Origin: CBDAPX01 sp965198725
Lineage (GTDB): Bacteria > Pseudomonadota > Alphaproteobacteria > Rhodobacterales > Rhodobacteraceae
Assembly: GCA_965198725.1 (NCBI GenBank)
Contig: CBDAPX010000001.1
Location: forward strand, 558,001 to 622,000
DNA: 64,000 nt
Direction of reading: 5' to 3'
Part shown: piece by piece, positions 24,445 to 33,257 of the stretch
Numbering within the stretch: position 1 is the first letter of the stretch
How the letters are laid out: each line of letters starts with the position of its first letter
Notes under the pieces: generated by a model
What the model was told of the DNA's origin: nothing
Database searches by the model: none
Seen by the model: only the letters and a program-made list of their open reading frames with translations
Translations under genes and position numbers: made by a program

Positions 24445-25605
24445 ATGCATTTCGGCCTGACAGAAGAACAAGACATGATCGTCTCAACCGTCCGCAGTTT
24501 TGTGGAAAATGAGATCTACCCGCATGAGGCCGAGGTTGAGCGCACCGGGCAGGTCCCCCATGAGCTGGGCGAAGAGATCAAACGCAAATGCATTGAGCTG
24601 GGCTTTTACGCGTGCAACTTCCCTGAAGAAGTTGGTGGCGCCGGGCTGAGCCATCTGGATTTCACGTTGGTTGAACGCGAATTGGGGCGCGGGTCGATGG
24701 CCCTGACCCATTTCTTTGGCCGCCCGCAAAACATCCTGATGGCCTGTAACGACGAACAGCGGGAACGATACCTGCTGCCAGCGGTGCGCGGCGAACGCAT
24801 GGACGCGCTGGCCATGACCGAACCCGACGCCGGGTCAGATGTGCGCGGCATGAAATGTCAGGCGGTTAGAGACGGCGACGACTGGATCGTCAACGGGTCG
24901 AAACACTTTATCTCGGGCGCGGAACACGCCGACTTCTTTATCGTTTTTGTCGCCACAGGCGTCGATGAAACGCCCAAAGGCCCAAAGAAACGCATCACGA
25001 CGTTTCTGGTCGACCGGGGCACGCCTGGGTTTGACGTGCGCGAGGGGTACAACTCGGTCAGCCACAAGGGGTACAAGAACTACATCCTTGCATTTGACGA
25101 TTGTCGCCTGCCCAACGCCCAAGTGTTGGGAGAGGTCGATGGCGGTTTCGCGGTCATGAACGAATGGCTTTATGCGACGCGCCTGACCGTGGCCGCGTTT
25201 TCCGTGGGCCGGGCACGGCGGTGTTTCGACTATGCGCTCAGCTATTCCGCCGAGCGCAGCCAGTTTGGCCAACCCATCGGCAAGTTTCAGGGCGTCGGGT
25301 TTCAGATCGCGGACATGATCACCGAGATTGACGCCGCAGACTGGCTGACGCTCGCCGCCGCATGGCGACTGGACCAAGGGCTGCCATCCAACCGCGAGAT
25401 TGCCTCGGCCAAGCTATACGCGTCGGAAGCGTTAGCGCGGGTCACCGATACGACGTTGCAGATTTATGGCGGCATGGGACTGATGGATGACTTTCCCATC
25501 GAACGGTTCTGGCGCGATGCGCGCGTTGAACGGATCTGGGACGGGACATCTGAAATCCAACGTCACATCATTTCGCGCGATTTGCTGCGTCCGTTAGGAG
25601 CGTGA
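24445..25605 (+). CDS. Acyl-CoA dehydrogenase, possible crotonobetainyl-CoA reductase
   Basis: A 386-aa FAD enzyme. Family blocks are MTEPDAGSDVRGMKCQAV, WIVNGSKHFISGAEHADFF, ERSQFGQPIGKFQGVGFQIA and LQIYGGMGLMDDFPIERFWR. The segment that carries the catalytic Glu in medium-chain enzymes reads IWDGTSEIQRH, with Asp in the usual Glu place. The start at 24445 is chosen because GGGGAG stands 6 bases upstream. It heads a tight operon with an acyl-CoA synthetase and CaiD, which suggests a role like CaiA (crotonobetainyl-CoA to gamma-butyrobetainyl-CoA or the reverse). That substrate is inferred from context only. Confidence 0.85.
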   Translation: MHFGLTEEQDMIVSTVRSFVENEIYPHEAEVERTGQVPHELGEEIKRKCIELGFYACNFPEEVGGAGLSHLDFTLVERELGRGSMALTHFFGRPQNILMACNDEQRERYLLPAVRGERMDALAMTEPDAGSDVRGMKCQAVRDGDDWIVNGSKHFISGAEHADFFIVFVATGVDETPKGPKKRITTFLVDRGTPGFDVREGYNSVSHKGYKNYILAFDDCRLPNAQVLGEVDGGFAVMNEWLYATRLTVAAFSVGRARRCFDYALSYSAERSQFGQPIGKFQGVGFQIADMITEIDAADWLTLAAAWRLDQGLPSNREIASAKLYASEALARVTDTTLQIYGGMGLMDDFPIERFWRDARVERIWDGTSEIQRHIISRDLLRPLGA

Positions 25606-25611
25606 TGCGCT

Positions 25612-27627
25612 ATGCCGCGTGACCTGAGCCGGTTTTTCCGCCCTCGCCACATCGCGGTCGTGGGCGGGGGTTTGTGGTGCCAAGAAATCATCCGCCAATG
25701 TGACCTGATGGGCTATGATGGTGACATCTGGCCGGTGCACCCCAAGGCAGAAAGTGTCGCGGGGCGTCCTGCATTCGCCAGTATTGATGCCCTGCCAAAT
25801 GCCCCTGACGTGGCCTTCATCGGGGTCAACCGAATCGCCACGATTGGTATTGTTGAACAGCTGTCGCAACGTAGTGCCGGCGGTGCCGTCTGCTTTGCCA
25901 GCGGGTTTTCCGAAGCCGCCGCAGAAGATGAAAGCGGCGGGGACCTGCAAGCCCAACTGGTCGCGGCGGCAGGGGATATGCCAATCCTTGGACCCAACTG
26001 CTATGGGTTCATCAATGCGATGGATAAGGCGTTGCTCTGGCCGGATCAGCATGGCTGTGCGCCGGTAGACACCGGTGTCGCGATCCTGACGCAAAGCTCT
26101 AACATCGCGATCAACCTGACCATGCAGACCCGCAGCCTGCCAATCGCTTATATGGTCACTTGCGGAAACATGGCGCAAACCTCTCAGGCTGAGATTGCTG
26201 CGGCCCTGCTGGACGATCCACGCGTTACAGCCGTCGGGTTGCATATCGAAGGGTTCCACAATCTGCGCGATTGGGAAGCCTTGGCGCAAAAGGCGCAGGC
26301 CAAGGGCGTGCCACTGATCGCGTTGAAGGTCGGTGCATCAGAGCAGGCTCAACAAGCCACCGTGTCCCACACCGCGTCCCTGGCGGGCAGTGATGCGGGC
26401 GCGCAGGCGTTTCTGGATCGGCTCGGCATTCCCAGATTGCGGGCCCTTCCCGATTTCCTGGAAACCCTGAAACTCTTGCATGTTCACGGCAGGCCAACCT
26501 CGAACGGGATTGCCGCCATCTCTTGTTCCGGTGGAGAGGCAAGCCTGATTGCCGATATGGCCGTCGACACCGGACTGACCTTTCCAAAACTGTCTGACGA
26601 TCAGGCAATCGGCCTGCGGGACGCGCTTGGGCCGATGGTCGCGCTGAACAATCCGTTGGACTATCACACCTATGTTTGGCGCGACACGGCAGCGATGACC
26701 CGTGCGTGGTCCAACATGACCGGGGATGGAATTGGCATGACCTTGTCCATCATCGATTATCCCCGCACCGACGCCACGGATTGGGCCTGCGCGACGCAGG
26801 CCGCTTTGAACGTGCGTGCCGAAACCGACGCGCCCTTTGGCGTTGTTGCCACGTTGCCAGAATTGCTGCCAGCGAACGTGTCGGAACAGCTGATGGCGGG
26901 CGGTGTTGTCCCCTTTGCCGGAATGCGAGAGGCCCTTTCGGCACTGGATGCCTGCCGGGATTTCAAAGAACCCACAGAAGAAGCGGTCTGGTTGCCCGGC
27001 CCCGACCGGCCCAGCACCACGATGGACGAAGCCGCCGCCAAATCGGCCCTGTCTGGCTTTGGTCTGAACGTACCTAAGGGGGTTGAGAACGCGGATACCG
27101 CAACCCTGACGGAGGACATCACAGGGCTGACCGGCCCCTTCGCGGTCAAGGGCGTCGGTCTGGCCCACAAATCCGAACATGGTGCTGTTCGCCTTGGGAT
27201 TGCCGCCAAAGATGTGCCCGCTGTCGCCGCAGAGATTGGCACCGCGCGCGTCCTGATTGAGGAAATGACCACCGATGCAATTGCAGAGCTGTTGGTCGGT
27301 GTCGTCCGCGATCCGGCGCATGGCTTTGTTCTGACCCTCGGTGCAGGCGGTGTTCTGACAGAAATCTTGCGCGATACGGCCTCCTTGCTGTTGCCCACAA
27401 CGCCCGCAGACATTCGCGCCGCGCTCGACACGCTCAAAATCGCGCCGATCCTGCACGGCTATCGCGGCAAACCCGGCGTGGCGATCGATGCCGTCATCGA
27501 CGCTGTGCTGAACATTCAAGACTATATCGGCGCCCATCGCGACACGCTTGACGAAGTGGAGGTGAACCCGCTTCTGTGCACCCCAACCCGCGCCGTTGCC
27601 GTGGACGCATTGATCAGAAAGGCCTGA
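25612..27627 (+). CDS. NDP-forming acyl-CoA synthetase family protein
   Basis: A 671-aa single-chain protein of the acetate-CoA ligase (ADP-forming) family. Order of domains: CoA-binding Rossmann domain (PRHIAVVGGGLWCQEIIRQC), ligase-CoA domains with the phosphorylatable histidine at residue 253 in VSHTASLAGSDAG, and a C-terminal ATP-grasp domain (FAVKGVGLAHKSEHGAVRLG, DEVEVNPLLC). Placed between a CaiA-like dehydrogenase and CaiD, it may activate carnitine, crotonobetaine or gamma-butyrobetaine with CoA, replacing the AMP-forming CaiC or the CoA transferase CaiB. No CaiB or CaiC homologue is in the window. Six bases separate it from the dehydrogenase gene. Confidence 0.88.
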   Translation: MPRDLSRFFRPRHIAVVGGGLWCQEIIRQCDLMGYDGDIWPVHPKAESVAGRPAFASIDALPNAPDVAFIGVNRIATIGIVEQLSQRSAGGAVCFASGFSEAAAEDESGGDLQAQLVAAAGDMPILGPNCYGFINAMDKALLWPDQHGCAPVDTGVAILTQSSNIAINLTMQTRSLPIAYMVTCGNMAQTSQAEIAAALLDDPRVTAVGLHIEGFHNLRDWEALAQKAQAKGVPLIALKVGASEQAQQATVSHTASLAGSDAGAQAFLDRLGIPRLRALPDFLETLKLLHVHGRPTSNGIAAISCSGGEASLIADMAVDTGLTFPKLSDDQAIGLRDALGPMVALNNPLDYHTYVWRDTAAMTRAWSNMTGDGIGMTLSIIDYPRTDATDWACATQAALNVRAETDAPFGVVATLPELLPANVSEQLMAGGVVPFAGMREALSALDACRDFKEPTEEAVWLPGPDRPSTTMDEAAAKSALSGFGLNVPKGVENADTATLTEDITGLTGPFAVKGVGLAHKSEHGAVRLGIAAKDVPAVAAEIGTARVLIEEMTTDAIAELLVGVVRDPAHGFVLTLGAGGVLTEILRDTASLLLPTTPADIRAALDTLKIAPILHGYRGKPGVAIDAVIDAVLNIQDYIGAHRDTLDEVEVNPLLCTPTRAVAVDALIRKA

Positions 27628-27630
27628 GCC

Positions 27631-28413
27631 ATGACCTCTCCTGTAAAAACCAAACGCGACGGAACCATTTTGGAGGTGACGTTGGACCGGCCAAAGGCCA
27701 ACGCCATCGATCTGGCGACCAGCCGCGAAATGGGCGAAGTGTTCCGCAGCTTTCGCGACGATCCAGAGCTGCGCGTCGCCATTCTGACCGGTGGCGGGGA
27801 TAAGTTTTTCTGCCCCGGCTGGGATTTGAAAGCCGCCGCCGATGGCGACGCGGTCGACGGCGATTATGGGGTTGGCGGCTTCGGCGGGCTGCAGGAAATG
27901 CGGGACATGAACAAACCGATCATTGCCGCCGTCAACGGGATCGCCTGTGGTGGCGGGCTTGAGGTGGCAATGTCCGCCGATATCATTCTGGCCGCAAACC
28001 ACGCGACCTTTGCGCTACCTGAAATCCGGTCGGGGACCGTGGCCGACGCAGCCAGCATCAAACTGCCCAAGCGCATTCCCTATCATATCGCGATGGAGCT
28101 GTTGCTGACCGGGCGCTGGTTCGATGTCGACGAGGCGCACGGATGGGGTCTTGTCAACGAAATCCTGCCAAAGGATCAACTGATGGACCGGGCCTGGGAG
28201 CTTGCCCGCCTGCTCGCCTCTGGCCCGCCTCTGGTCTATGCCGCGATCAAGGAAATCGTCCGCGACGCCGAAGATCGCAAATTCCAGGATGCTTTGAACC
28301 GCATCACTAAGAGCCAGCTTGCGACCGTTGATATCCTGTACAATTCCGAAGATCAGCTGGAAGGCGCGCGCGCCTTTGCGGAAAAACGCGATCCGGTCTG
28401 GAAAGGAAAATAA
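27631..28413 (+). CDS. caiD: Carnitinyl-CoA dehydratase (crotonobetainyl-CoA hydratase)
   Basis: A 260-aa enoyl-CoA hydratase-family enzyme with strong, end-to-end similarity to CaiD as I remember it: ILEVTLDRPKANAID, TSREMGEVFRSFRDDPELRV, WDLKAAADGDAVDGDYG with GGFGGL, and the C-terminus FAEKRDPVWKGK. The two glutamates important in E. coli CaiD fall at the same numbers here, Glu111 (GGGLEVAMSAD) and Glu131 (LPEIRSG). It interconverts carnitinyl-CoA and crotonobetainyl-CoA. Start codon follows the synthetase stop after 3 bp; last gene of the operon. Confidence 0.93.
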   Translation: MTSPVKTKRDGTILEVTLDRPKANAIDLATSREMGEVFRSFRDDPELRVAILTGGGDKFFCPGWDLKAAADGDAVDGDYGVGGFGGLQEMRDMNKPIIAAVNGIACGGGLEVAMSADIILAANHATFALPEIRSGTVADAASIKLPKRIPYHIAMELLLTGRWFDVDEAHGWGLVNEILPKDQLMDRAWELARLLASGPPLVYAAIKEIVRDAEDRKFQDALNRITKSQLATVDILYNSEDQLEGARAFAEKRDPVWKGK

Positions 28414-28506
28414 CCGAGGCCGTCGACACAGACGGTCATTCGCAGAGTTGAAGACAAAGCCATCACAGCGTATCTGGGCAGAACAATTCTTTGCTGAGAG
28501 GCGCAC

Positions 28507-29121
28507 GTGGCCAATTTTCTGTACAAAAACGATCTTCCTGACGGGCTCGACCTTGGCCCTGTTGTGGCCATCGATTGCGAGACGATGGGGCTGAACCCGC
28601 ATCGGGACAGGCTGTGCGTCATTCAGATGTCGGGCGGTGATGGCAACGCGCATATCATCCAGGTCGAAAAAGGCCAGACAGCGGCGCCCAACCTTGCGGC
28701 CATGCTGGAAAACCCGAATGTCCTGAAACTCTTCCACTTCGGTCGGTTCGATATTGCCGCGATGTACCATGCCTTTGGCGCTTTGGCGGCACCGGTTTAC
28801 TGTACAAAAATCGCCAGCCGCCTTGTGCGGACCTATACCGACCGGCACGGGCTGAAAAACCTCTGCCAAGAGCTATTGGGCATCGATATTTCCAAGCAGC
28901 AACAGATGTCGGACTGGGGCGCAGCCAAGCTGTCGGAAGCTCAACTGGAATATGCAGCGTCAGATGTTCTGTACTTGCACCAATTGCGTGAGGCGCTTGA
29001 CTTGCGATTGGCGCGCGAGGGACGCGCAGAGCTGGCAGGTAAATGTTTTGAATTCCTGCCAACCCGCGCACAGCTGGACCTGACCGGCTGGCCCGAGATC
29101 GACATTTTCGCCCACTCATGA
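28507..29121 (+). CDS. rnd: RNase D-like 3'-5' exonuclease
   Basis: A 204-aa protein made of the DEDDy exonuclease domain only; it lacks the C-terminal HRDC domains of E. coli RNase D (about 375 aa). Catalytic residues are visible: Asp23 and Glu25 (AIDCETMGL), Asp82 (FHFGRFDIAAM), Tyr149 and Asp153 (EYAASDVLYLH). Such short forms are common in alphaproteobacteria. The start is GTG. The stop overlaps the kdsD start (ATGA), linking it to the KDO/LPS genes. Confidence 0.9.
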   Translation: MANFLYKNDLPDGLDLGPVVAIDCETMGLNPHRDRLCVIQMSGGDGNAHIIQVEKGQTAAPNLAAMLENPNVLKLFHFGRFDIAAMYHAFGALAAPVYCTKIASRLVRTYTDRHGLKNLCQELLGIDISKQQQMSDWGAAKLSEAQLEYAASDVLYLHQLREALDLRLAREGRAELAGKCFEFLPTRAQLDLTGWPEIDIFAHS

Positions 29122-30074
29122 CCCAGTTTCAAAATATCGCGCGCCGGGTCATCCAGACAGAGTTGGCGGCGTTGAGCCTGCTGGAAGCCAGCATTTCCGA
29201 AGAGTTCGACGCGGCGGTCGACCTGATCCTGAACGCAACCGGTCGCGTGATCGTCAGCGGTATGGGAAAATCGGGCCATGTCGGTCGCAAAATCGCCGCA
29301 ACGCTGGCCAGCACCGGCACGCCTGCGCATTTCGTGCACCCGGCCGAAGCGAGCCACGGCGATTTGGGAATGATGGCACAAGGGGACGTGGCACTGGTCC
29401 TTTCAAACTCTGGTGAAACACCAGAATTGGCCGATGTGATCGCCTACACCCGCCGGTTTGCCATTCCGCTGATCGGTGTTGCGTCCAATCCGAACAGCAC
29501 TTTGCTCAAGCAATCCGATGTGGCGCTGGTCTTGCCCAAGGCGGAAGAGGCGTGTGGCACAGGTATCGTGCCCAGCTCTTCGACGACGATGACCTTGGCG
29601 TTGGGAGATGCCCTGGCAATTTCCCTAATGGAACACCGTCAATTCACGCCAGCGAATTTCCGCGATTTCCATCCGGGCGGCAAACTCGGTGCCCGGCTTA
29701 GCAAGGTGGCCGATCTGATGCATGGCGGTGACGAGCTGCCATTGGTGGCCGCGCAAACCCCGATGGCCGACGCCTTGATCGAGATCAGCCAAAAAGGCTT
29801 TGGCGTTGTTGGTGTGACCGATCCGTCAGGTGAACTGGTTGGCATCATCACAGATGGTGACTTGCGTCGGCATATGGCCGGATTGCTGGACATGACCGCC
29901 GCAGAGGTCATGACCGAAGCCCCCAAAACGATAACCGCTGACGCGCTGGCCGAAGAAGCGTTGCAGATCATGAACCTGGGTACACCAAGGATCACCAGTC
30001 TGTTCGTTACAGATGGGTCGGTACCCATCGGGCTTATACACATTCATGACTGTTTGCGGGTCGGATTGGGCTGA
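29118..30074 (+). CDS. kdsD: Arabinose-5-phosphate isomerase (KpsF/GutQ type)
   Basis: A 318-aa isomerase that converts ribulose 5-phosphate to arabinose 5-phosphate for KDO synthesis. An N-terminal SIS domain (RVIVSGMGKSGHVGRKIAAT, HPAEASHGDLGM, LVLSNSGETPELADVI) is followed by two CBS domains (about residues 205-318; LVGIITDGDLRRHMAG). It begins the run kdsD-lptC-lptA-lptB. kdsB, a later KDO step, lies about 12 kb downstream. Confidence 0.95.
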   Translation: MTQFQNIARRVIQTELAALSLLEASISEEFDAAVDLILNATGRVIVSGMGKSGHVGRKIAATLASTGTPAHFVHPAEASHGDLGMMAQGDVALVLSNSGETPELADVIAYTRRFAIPLIGVASNPNSTLLKQSDVALVLPKAEEACGTGIVPSSSTTMTLALGDALAISLMEHRQFTPANFRDFHPGGKLGARLSKVADLMHGGDELPLVAAQTPMADALIEISQKGFGVVGVTDPSGELVGIITDGDLRRHMAGLLDMTAAEVMTEAPKTITADALAEEALQIMNLGTPRITSLFVTDGSVPIGLIHIHDCLRVGLG

Positions 30075-30086
30075 ACAGGGGCTGGC

Positions 30087-30680
30087 ATGGACTTTCGCTC
30101 TCGCCTCATTGCCTTTCTCAAAGTTCTGCTGCCGCTTTGCGCGCTCGCGCTTATGTCGACGCTGTTCTTGTTGTCGCGCGGCAGTGAGACGGATGGCGTC
30201 ATCCCTTTTGCAGAAACCGAAATAGACGAACGTTTGCGCGATCAGGTCGTGTCGCGCCCGTTTTATTCCGGCAACACGCGGAATGGTGATGAAATTATCG
30301 TCGAAGCAACCGCCGTGCGTCAGAACGACCAAAACCCGACCCAAGCTGATACGTTCTTCGCCCGTTTGCGCAGCGCCGACGGAACATCCGTCACCGTCAC
30401 GTCGGACATGGGGTCTTTTGACATTGAAAACGATCAGGTCACCTTGACCGGTGATGTTGTCATACGGGATGCGACGGGCATGATCATCGAAACCGACACT
30501 TTGGTATCCGCCCTAGAAAAGATCGAAGCGTCGACACCCGGTCAAATCAAGGGCCAAGGTCCCATTGGAAACTTCACGGCCGGCGCCATGGAGGTCGTTT
30601 CATCAGAAAAAGATGATATTCACTTAGTCTTCAAAAACGGCGTGAACCTGATATATCGGCCTAAACCAAACGAAAGATAA
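30087..30680 (+). CDS. lptC: LPS export protein LptC
   Basis: A 197-aa bitopic inner-membrane protein. One N-terminal transmembrane helix (about residues 9-28, LIAFLKVLLPLCALALMSTL) is followed by a periplasmic beta-jellyroll typical of LptC (FYSGNTRNGDEIIVEATAVR, GDVVIRDATGMIIETDTL). It would bridge LptB2FG to LptA. Overall identity in this family is low, so the call rests on topology, fold-like pattern and position between kdsD and lptA. Confidence 0.9.
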   Translation: MDFRSRLIAFLKVLLPLCALALMSTLFLLSRGSETDGVIPFAETEIDERLRDQVVSRPFYSGNTRNGDEIIVEATAVRQNDQNPTQADTFFARLRSADGTSVTVTSDMGSFDIENDQVTLTGDVVIRDATGMIIETDTLVSALEKIEASTPGQIKGQGPIGNFTAGAMEVVSSEKDDIHLVFKNGVNLIYRPKPNER

Positions 30681-30683
30681 CCT

Positions 30684-31178
30684 GTGAAATTGATCCGCCG
30701 CATTGCTCTTTTCCTGTCATTGGCCTGCTTGGCCAACGCGGCGGTTGCGCAGGGCACCAATGTTGCTTTTGGCGGTCTCAAGGCCGATCCGACATTGCCG
30801 GTCGAAGTGACGGCCAACCAGCTGGACGTCGACCAGAACGATGGCACCGCACTGTTGCAGGGTGAGGTGTTGATTGTTCAGGGCGAAATGCGCCTGTCTG
30901 CAGATCGTGTTTTTGTCGTTTATCGCACCGATCAATCCGGCATCGACCGGATGGAAGCCATTGGCAATGTGGTGTTGGTCAGCGGACCGGATGCTGCAGA
31001 GGCAGAGCGTGTTGATTATTCTATCGACACCGGCATCGTCATCATGACCGGGAACGTCCTTTTAACACAGGGACCCGCAGCCATTGCAGGGGACCGGATG
31101 ACGGTGAACCTGACAGATGGCACGGCACAGATGACCGGCCGTGTGAAGACGGTGCTGCAACCGGCCGGGGATCAATAA
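30684..31178 (+). CDS. lptA: LPS transport periplasmic protein LptA
   Basis: A 164-aa secreted protein with a signal peptide of about 20 residues (cleavage near NAAVA) and a beta-rich OstA-like domain: VEVTANQLDVDQNDGTALLQ, GEVLIVQGEMRLSADRVFVV, NVLLTQGPAAIAGDRMTVNL. It forms the periplasmic bridge for LPS together with LptC and the outer-membrane LptDE. The start is GTG, 3 bp after the lptC stop. Confidence 0.93.
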   Translation: MKLIRRIALFLSLACLANAAVAQGTNVAFGGLKADPTLPVEVTANQLDVDQNDGTALLQGEVLIVQGEMRLSADRVFVVYRTDQSGIDRMEAIGNVVLVSGPDAAEAERVDYSIDTGIVIMTGNVLLTQGPAAIAGDRMTVNLTDGTAQMTGRVKTVLQPAGDQ

Positions 31179-31180
31179 CC

Positions 31181-31933
31181 GTGCCGGATTTTGAAGTGAA
31201 AGAAGGCAGCGCCGGGCTGCGGATCGAAAAAATCCGAAAATCCTATCGCAAAAAGGTCGTGATCCGCGACGTCAGCATGACATTGGACCGCGGCGAAGTG
31301 GTCGCGTTGCTGGGGCCGAACGGTTCGGGTAAAACCACAACCTTCTACGCCGTGGCCGGACTGGTTTTTCCAGAAGCCGGCAAGGTCGTGATCGACGGCA
31401 AGCCCGTTACCACGATGCCGATGTATCGTCGGGCTCACCTTGGCATCGGGTATTTGCCACAGGAAATGTCCATCTTTCGCGGTCTGAGTGTCGAGGACAA
31501 TATCTCTTCCGTTCTCGAAATCTCCCTGCGCAATCGTCACAAGCGCCGCGAGCGTTTGGAAGAACTGCTGTCCGATTTCTCGATCGAACATCTCAGACGG
31601 GCACCGGCGTTGGCCTTGTCCGGTGGAGAACGTCGTCGGGTTGAGATCGCGCGCTGTTTGGCGGCAGACCCGAAATACCTGCTTTTGGACGAACCTTTTG
31701 CCGGGGTTGATCCGATTTCCGTCGGCGATATTCGCCATCTTGTTGCCGACCTCAAAAAACGGGGAATCGGTGTTTTGATCACCGATCACAACGTCCGCGA
31801 GACGCTCGAAATCGTTGATCGCGCCTATATTTTGCATGACGGTCAAGTACTTATGTCAGGCACCCCGGACGAGGTTGTGGACAACGAAAACGTCCGACGC
31901 GTCTACCTGGGTGAAAACTTTAAGATTTTCTGA
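31181..31933 (+). CDS. lptB: LPS export ATP-binding protein LptB
   Basis: A 250-aa ABC ATPase. Walker A GPNGSGKTT (about residues 46-54), signature LSGGERRRVEIAR, Walker B YLLLDEPFAGVDP and the switch histidine DHN are intact. It powers LPS extraction with LptFG, which are not in the window. The GTG start is 2 bp after lptA. In many proteobacteria rpoN follows; here the next 240 bp are non-coding and hpf comes directly. Confidence 0.97.
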   Translation: MPDFEVKEGSAGLRIEKIRKSYRKKVVIRDVSMTLDRGEVVALLGPNGSGKTTTFYAVAGLVFPEAGKVVIDGKPVTTMPMYRRAHLGIGYLPQEMSIFRGLSVEDNISSVLEISLRNRHKRRERLEELLSDFSIEHLRRAPALALSGGERRRVEIARCLAADPKYLLLDEPFAGVDPISVGDIRHLVADLKKRGIGVLITDHNVRETLEIVDRAYILHDGQVLMSGTPDEVVDNENVRRVYLGENFKIF

Positions 31934-32173
31934 ACGCTCAAGTTTCTTTGCTGTTTTGTTTCAAACCGTTCGGATGGCATTGACTCCAAGCCCCCGTGTC
32001 GCCTCAAATGAGGTCATGGCGATGGCGTGTCACGATGCGAAGTCTCGTTCGACCTTTTTTAAGGGCGTCCTGATTTGCATAGTTTCGCCAAGCTTTACCC
32101 GGTCATTTCTGTGAGTGTCTGACGTTCAATCGAACGCCCTGACGCGTGGACTGGCCATTTTGAAGGAGATTAC

Positions 32174-32737
32174 ATGCGTTACCAAATCAGTGGAAAACAA
32201 ATCGATATCGGCGAGGCGCTTACGTCACATGTAGAGACAGAGCTTTCCGAGGTTGTCAAAAAATATGCTGAGCGGCCAACAGACGCACAAGTGGTGTTTT
32301 CACGCTCGGCCCACGAATACGTATGTGAAACGACCGTACACCTATCCACCGGTTTGAACGCGCAGGCAAAAGCGCATGCCACTGAAATCTATGCCGCTTT
32401 TGACGGTTGCGCGGAAAAAATGGAAAAACAGCTGCGCCGTTACAAACGCCGGTTGAAAGACCATCACAGAGAACGCGCAGAACCGGTTGAACTTTTCGGC
32501 GCACCCTCTTATATCCTCGCGTCGGAAGATCAGGCCGATGACGCCGAGCCAGACACGCTCCAGCCCATGATTGTCGCCGAGATGGAGACAAAGATACCGT
32601 CTTTGTCCGTTGGCGAGGCTGTGATGCAAATGGAATTGGCAGGAGCGCCGGTTTTGGTCTTTAGAAATGAAACCAAGGACGGATTAAACGTGGTTTATCA
32701 CCGAGATGATGGAAATATCGGTTGGATTGACCCGTAA
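32174..32737 (+). CDS. hpf: Ribosome hibernation promoting factor, long form
   Basis: A 187-aa long-form HPF. The N-terminal RaiA-like domain (about residues 1-100) starts MRYQISGKQIDIGEALTSHV and ends in the basic helix EKQLRRYKRRLKDHHRERAE. The C-terminal dimerisation domain holds IPSLSVGEAVMQMELAGAPV followed by LVFRNETKDGLNVVYHRDDG. Long HPF causes 100S ribosome dimers. AAGGAG lies 5 bases before the start. ptsN follows after 55 bp, an arrangement common in proteobacteria. Confidence 0.95.
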   Translation: MRYQISGKQIDIGEALTSHVETELSEVVKKYAERPTDAQVVFSRSAHEYVCETTVHLSTGLNAQAKAHATEIYAAFDGCAEKMEKQLRRYKRRLKDHHRERAEPVELFGAPSYILASEDQADDAEPDTLQPMIVAEMETKIPSLSVGEAVMQMELAGAPVLVFRNETKDGLNVVYHRDDGNIGWIDP

Positions 32738-32792
32738 GCCAAGAGAATAACCGGCGCGCCACACTGCGCGTGCTGAGATGGAGCAGTTACAG

Positions 32793-33257
32793 ATGGATCT
32801 CACCAGCATCCTCAAACCCGAGGCCGTGAAGGTGTTGTCAGCCGTTTCGAGTAAGAAACGGCTGTTCCAGGATATCGCCGATCTGGGCCATACGGCCTAT
32901 GACAATGATGCAAGCACCACATTTGACGCGTTGATGGAACGTGAAAGCCTTGGACCCACAGGTGTGGGGCATGGCGTTGCGTTGCCGCATGCGCGTTTGT
33001 CAGGTTTGTCCGACGTGTGCGGTGTGTTTGTCGTGCTGGAAAAACCAATCGATTTTTCATCCGTTGATCGGCAACCTGTTGATATTGCTTTTGCGATCTT
33101 CGCGCCGGAAGATGAAGGTGTGGAACACCTCAAGGCGCTCGCACTGGTATCGCGCACCCTGCGCGATACCAAGCTCTGCTCAAAACTGCGCGCCAATCTG
33201 GACGCCAGCACGCTCTATGCGATTCTCACCGAAGCGCAGTCCGTTCAGGCAGCTTAA
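32793..33257 (+). CDS. ptsN: Nitrogen-regulatory PTS protein EIIA-Ntr
   Basis: A 154-aa EIIA domain with the phosphorylated histidine at residue 66 in GVGHGVALPHARL. It acts in the regulatory PTS-Ntr chain and not in sugar transport. I chose the second ATG (32793) because the protein then begins MDLTSILKPEAV as family members do and GGAG stands 9 bases upstream; an ATG at 32778 is in frame. The stop codon overlaps that of the convergent sulfotransferase gene. Confidence 0.94.
   Translation: MDLTSILKPEAVKVLSAVSSKKRLFQDIADLGHTAYDNDASTTFDALMERESLGPTGVGHGVALPHARLSGLSDVCGVFVVLEKPIDFSSVDRQPVDIAFAIFAPEDEGVEHLKALALVSRTLRDTKLCSKLRANLDASTLYAILTEAQSVQAA

Noticed and set aside
26338..28002. A 554-codon open frame antisense to the acyl-CoA synthetase and caiD
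   Set aside because: It spans two well-supported genes and has no start context or domain.
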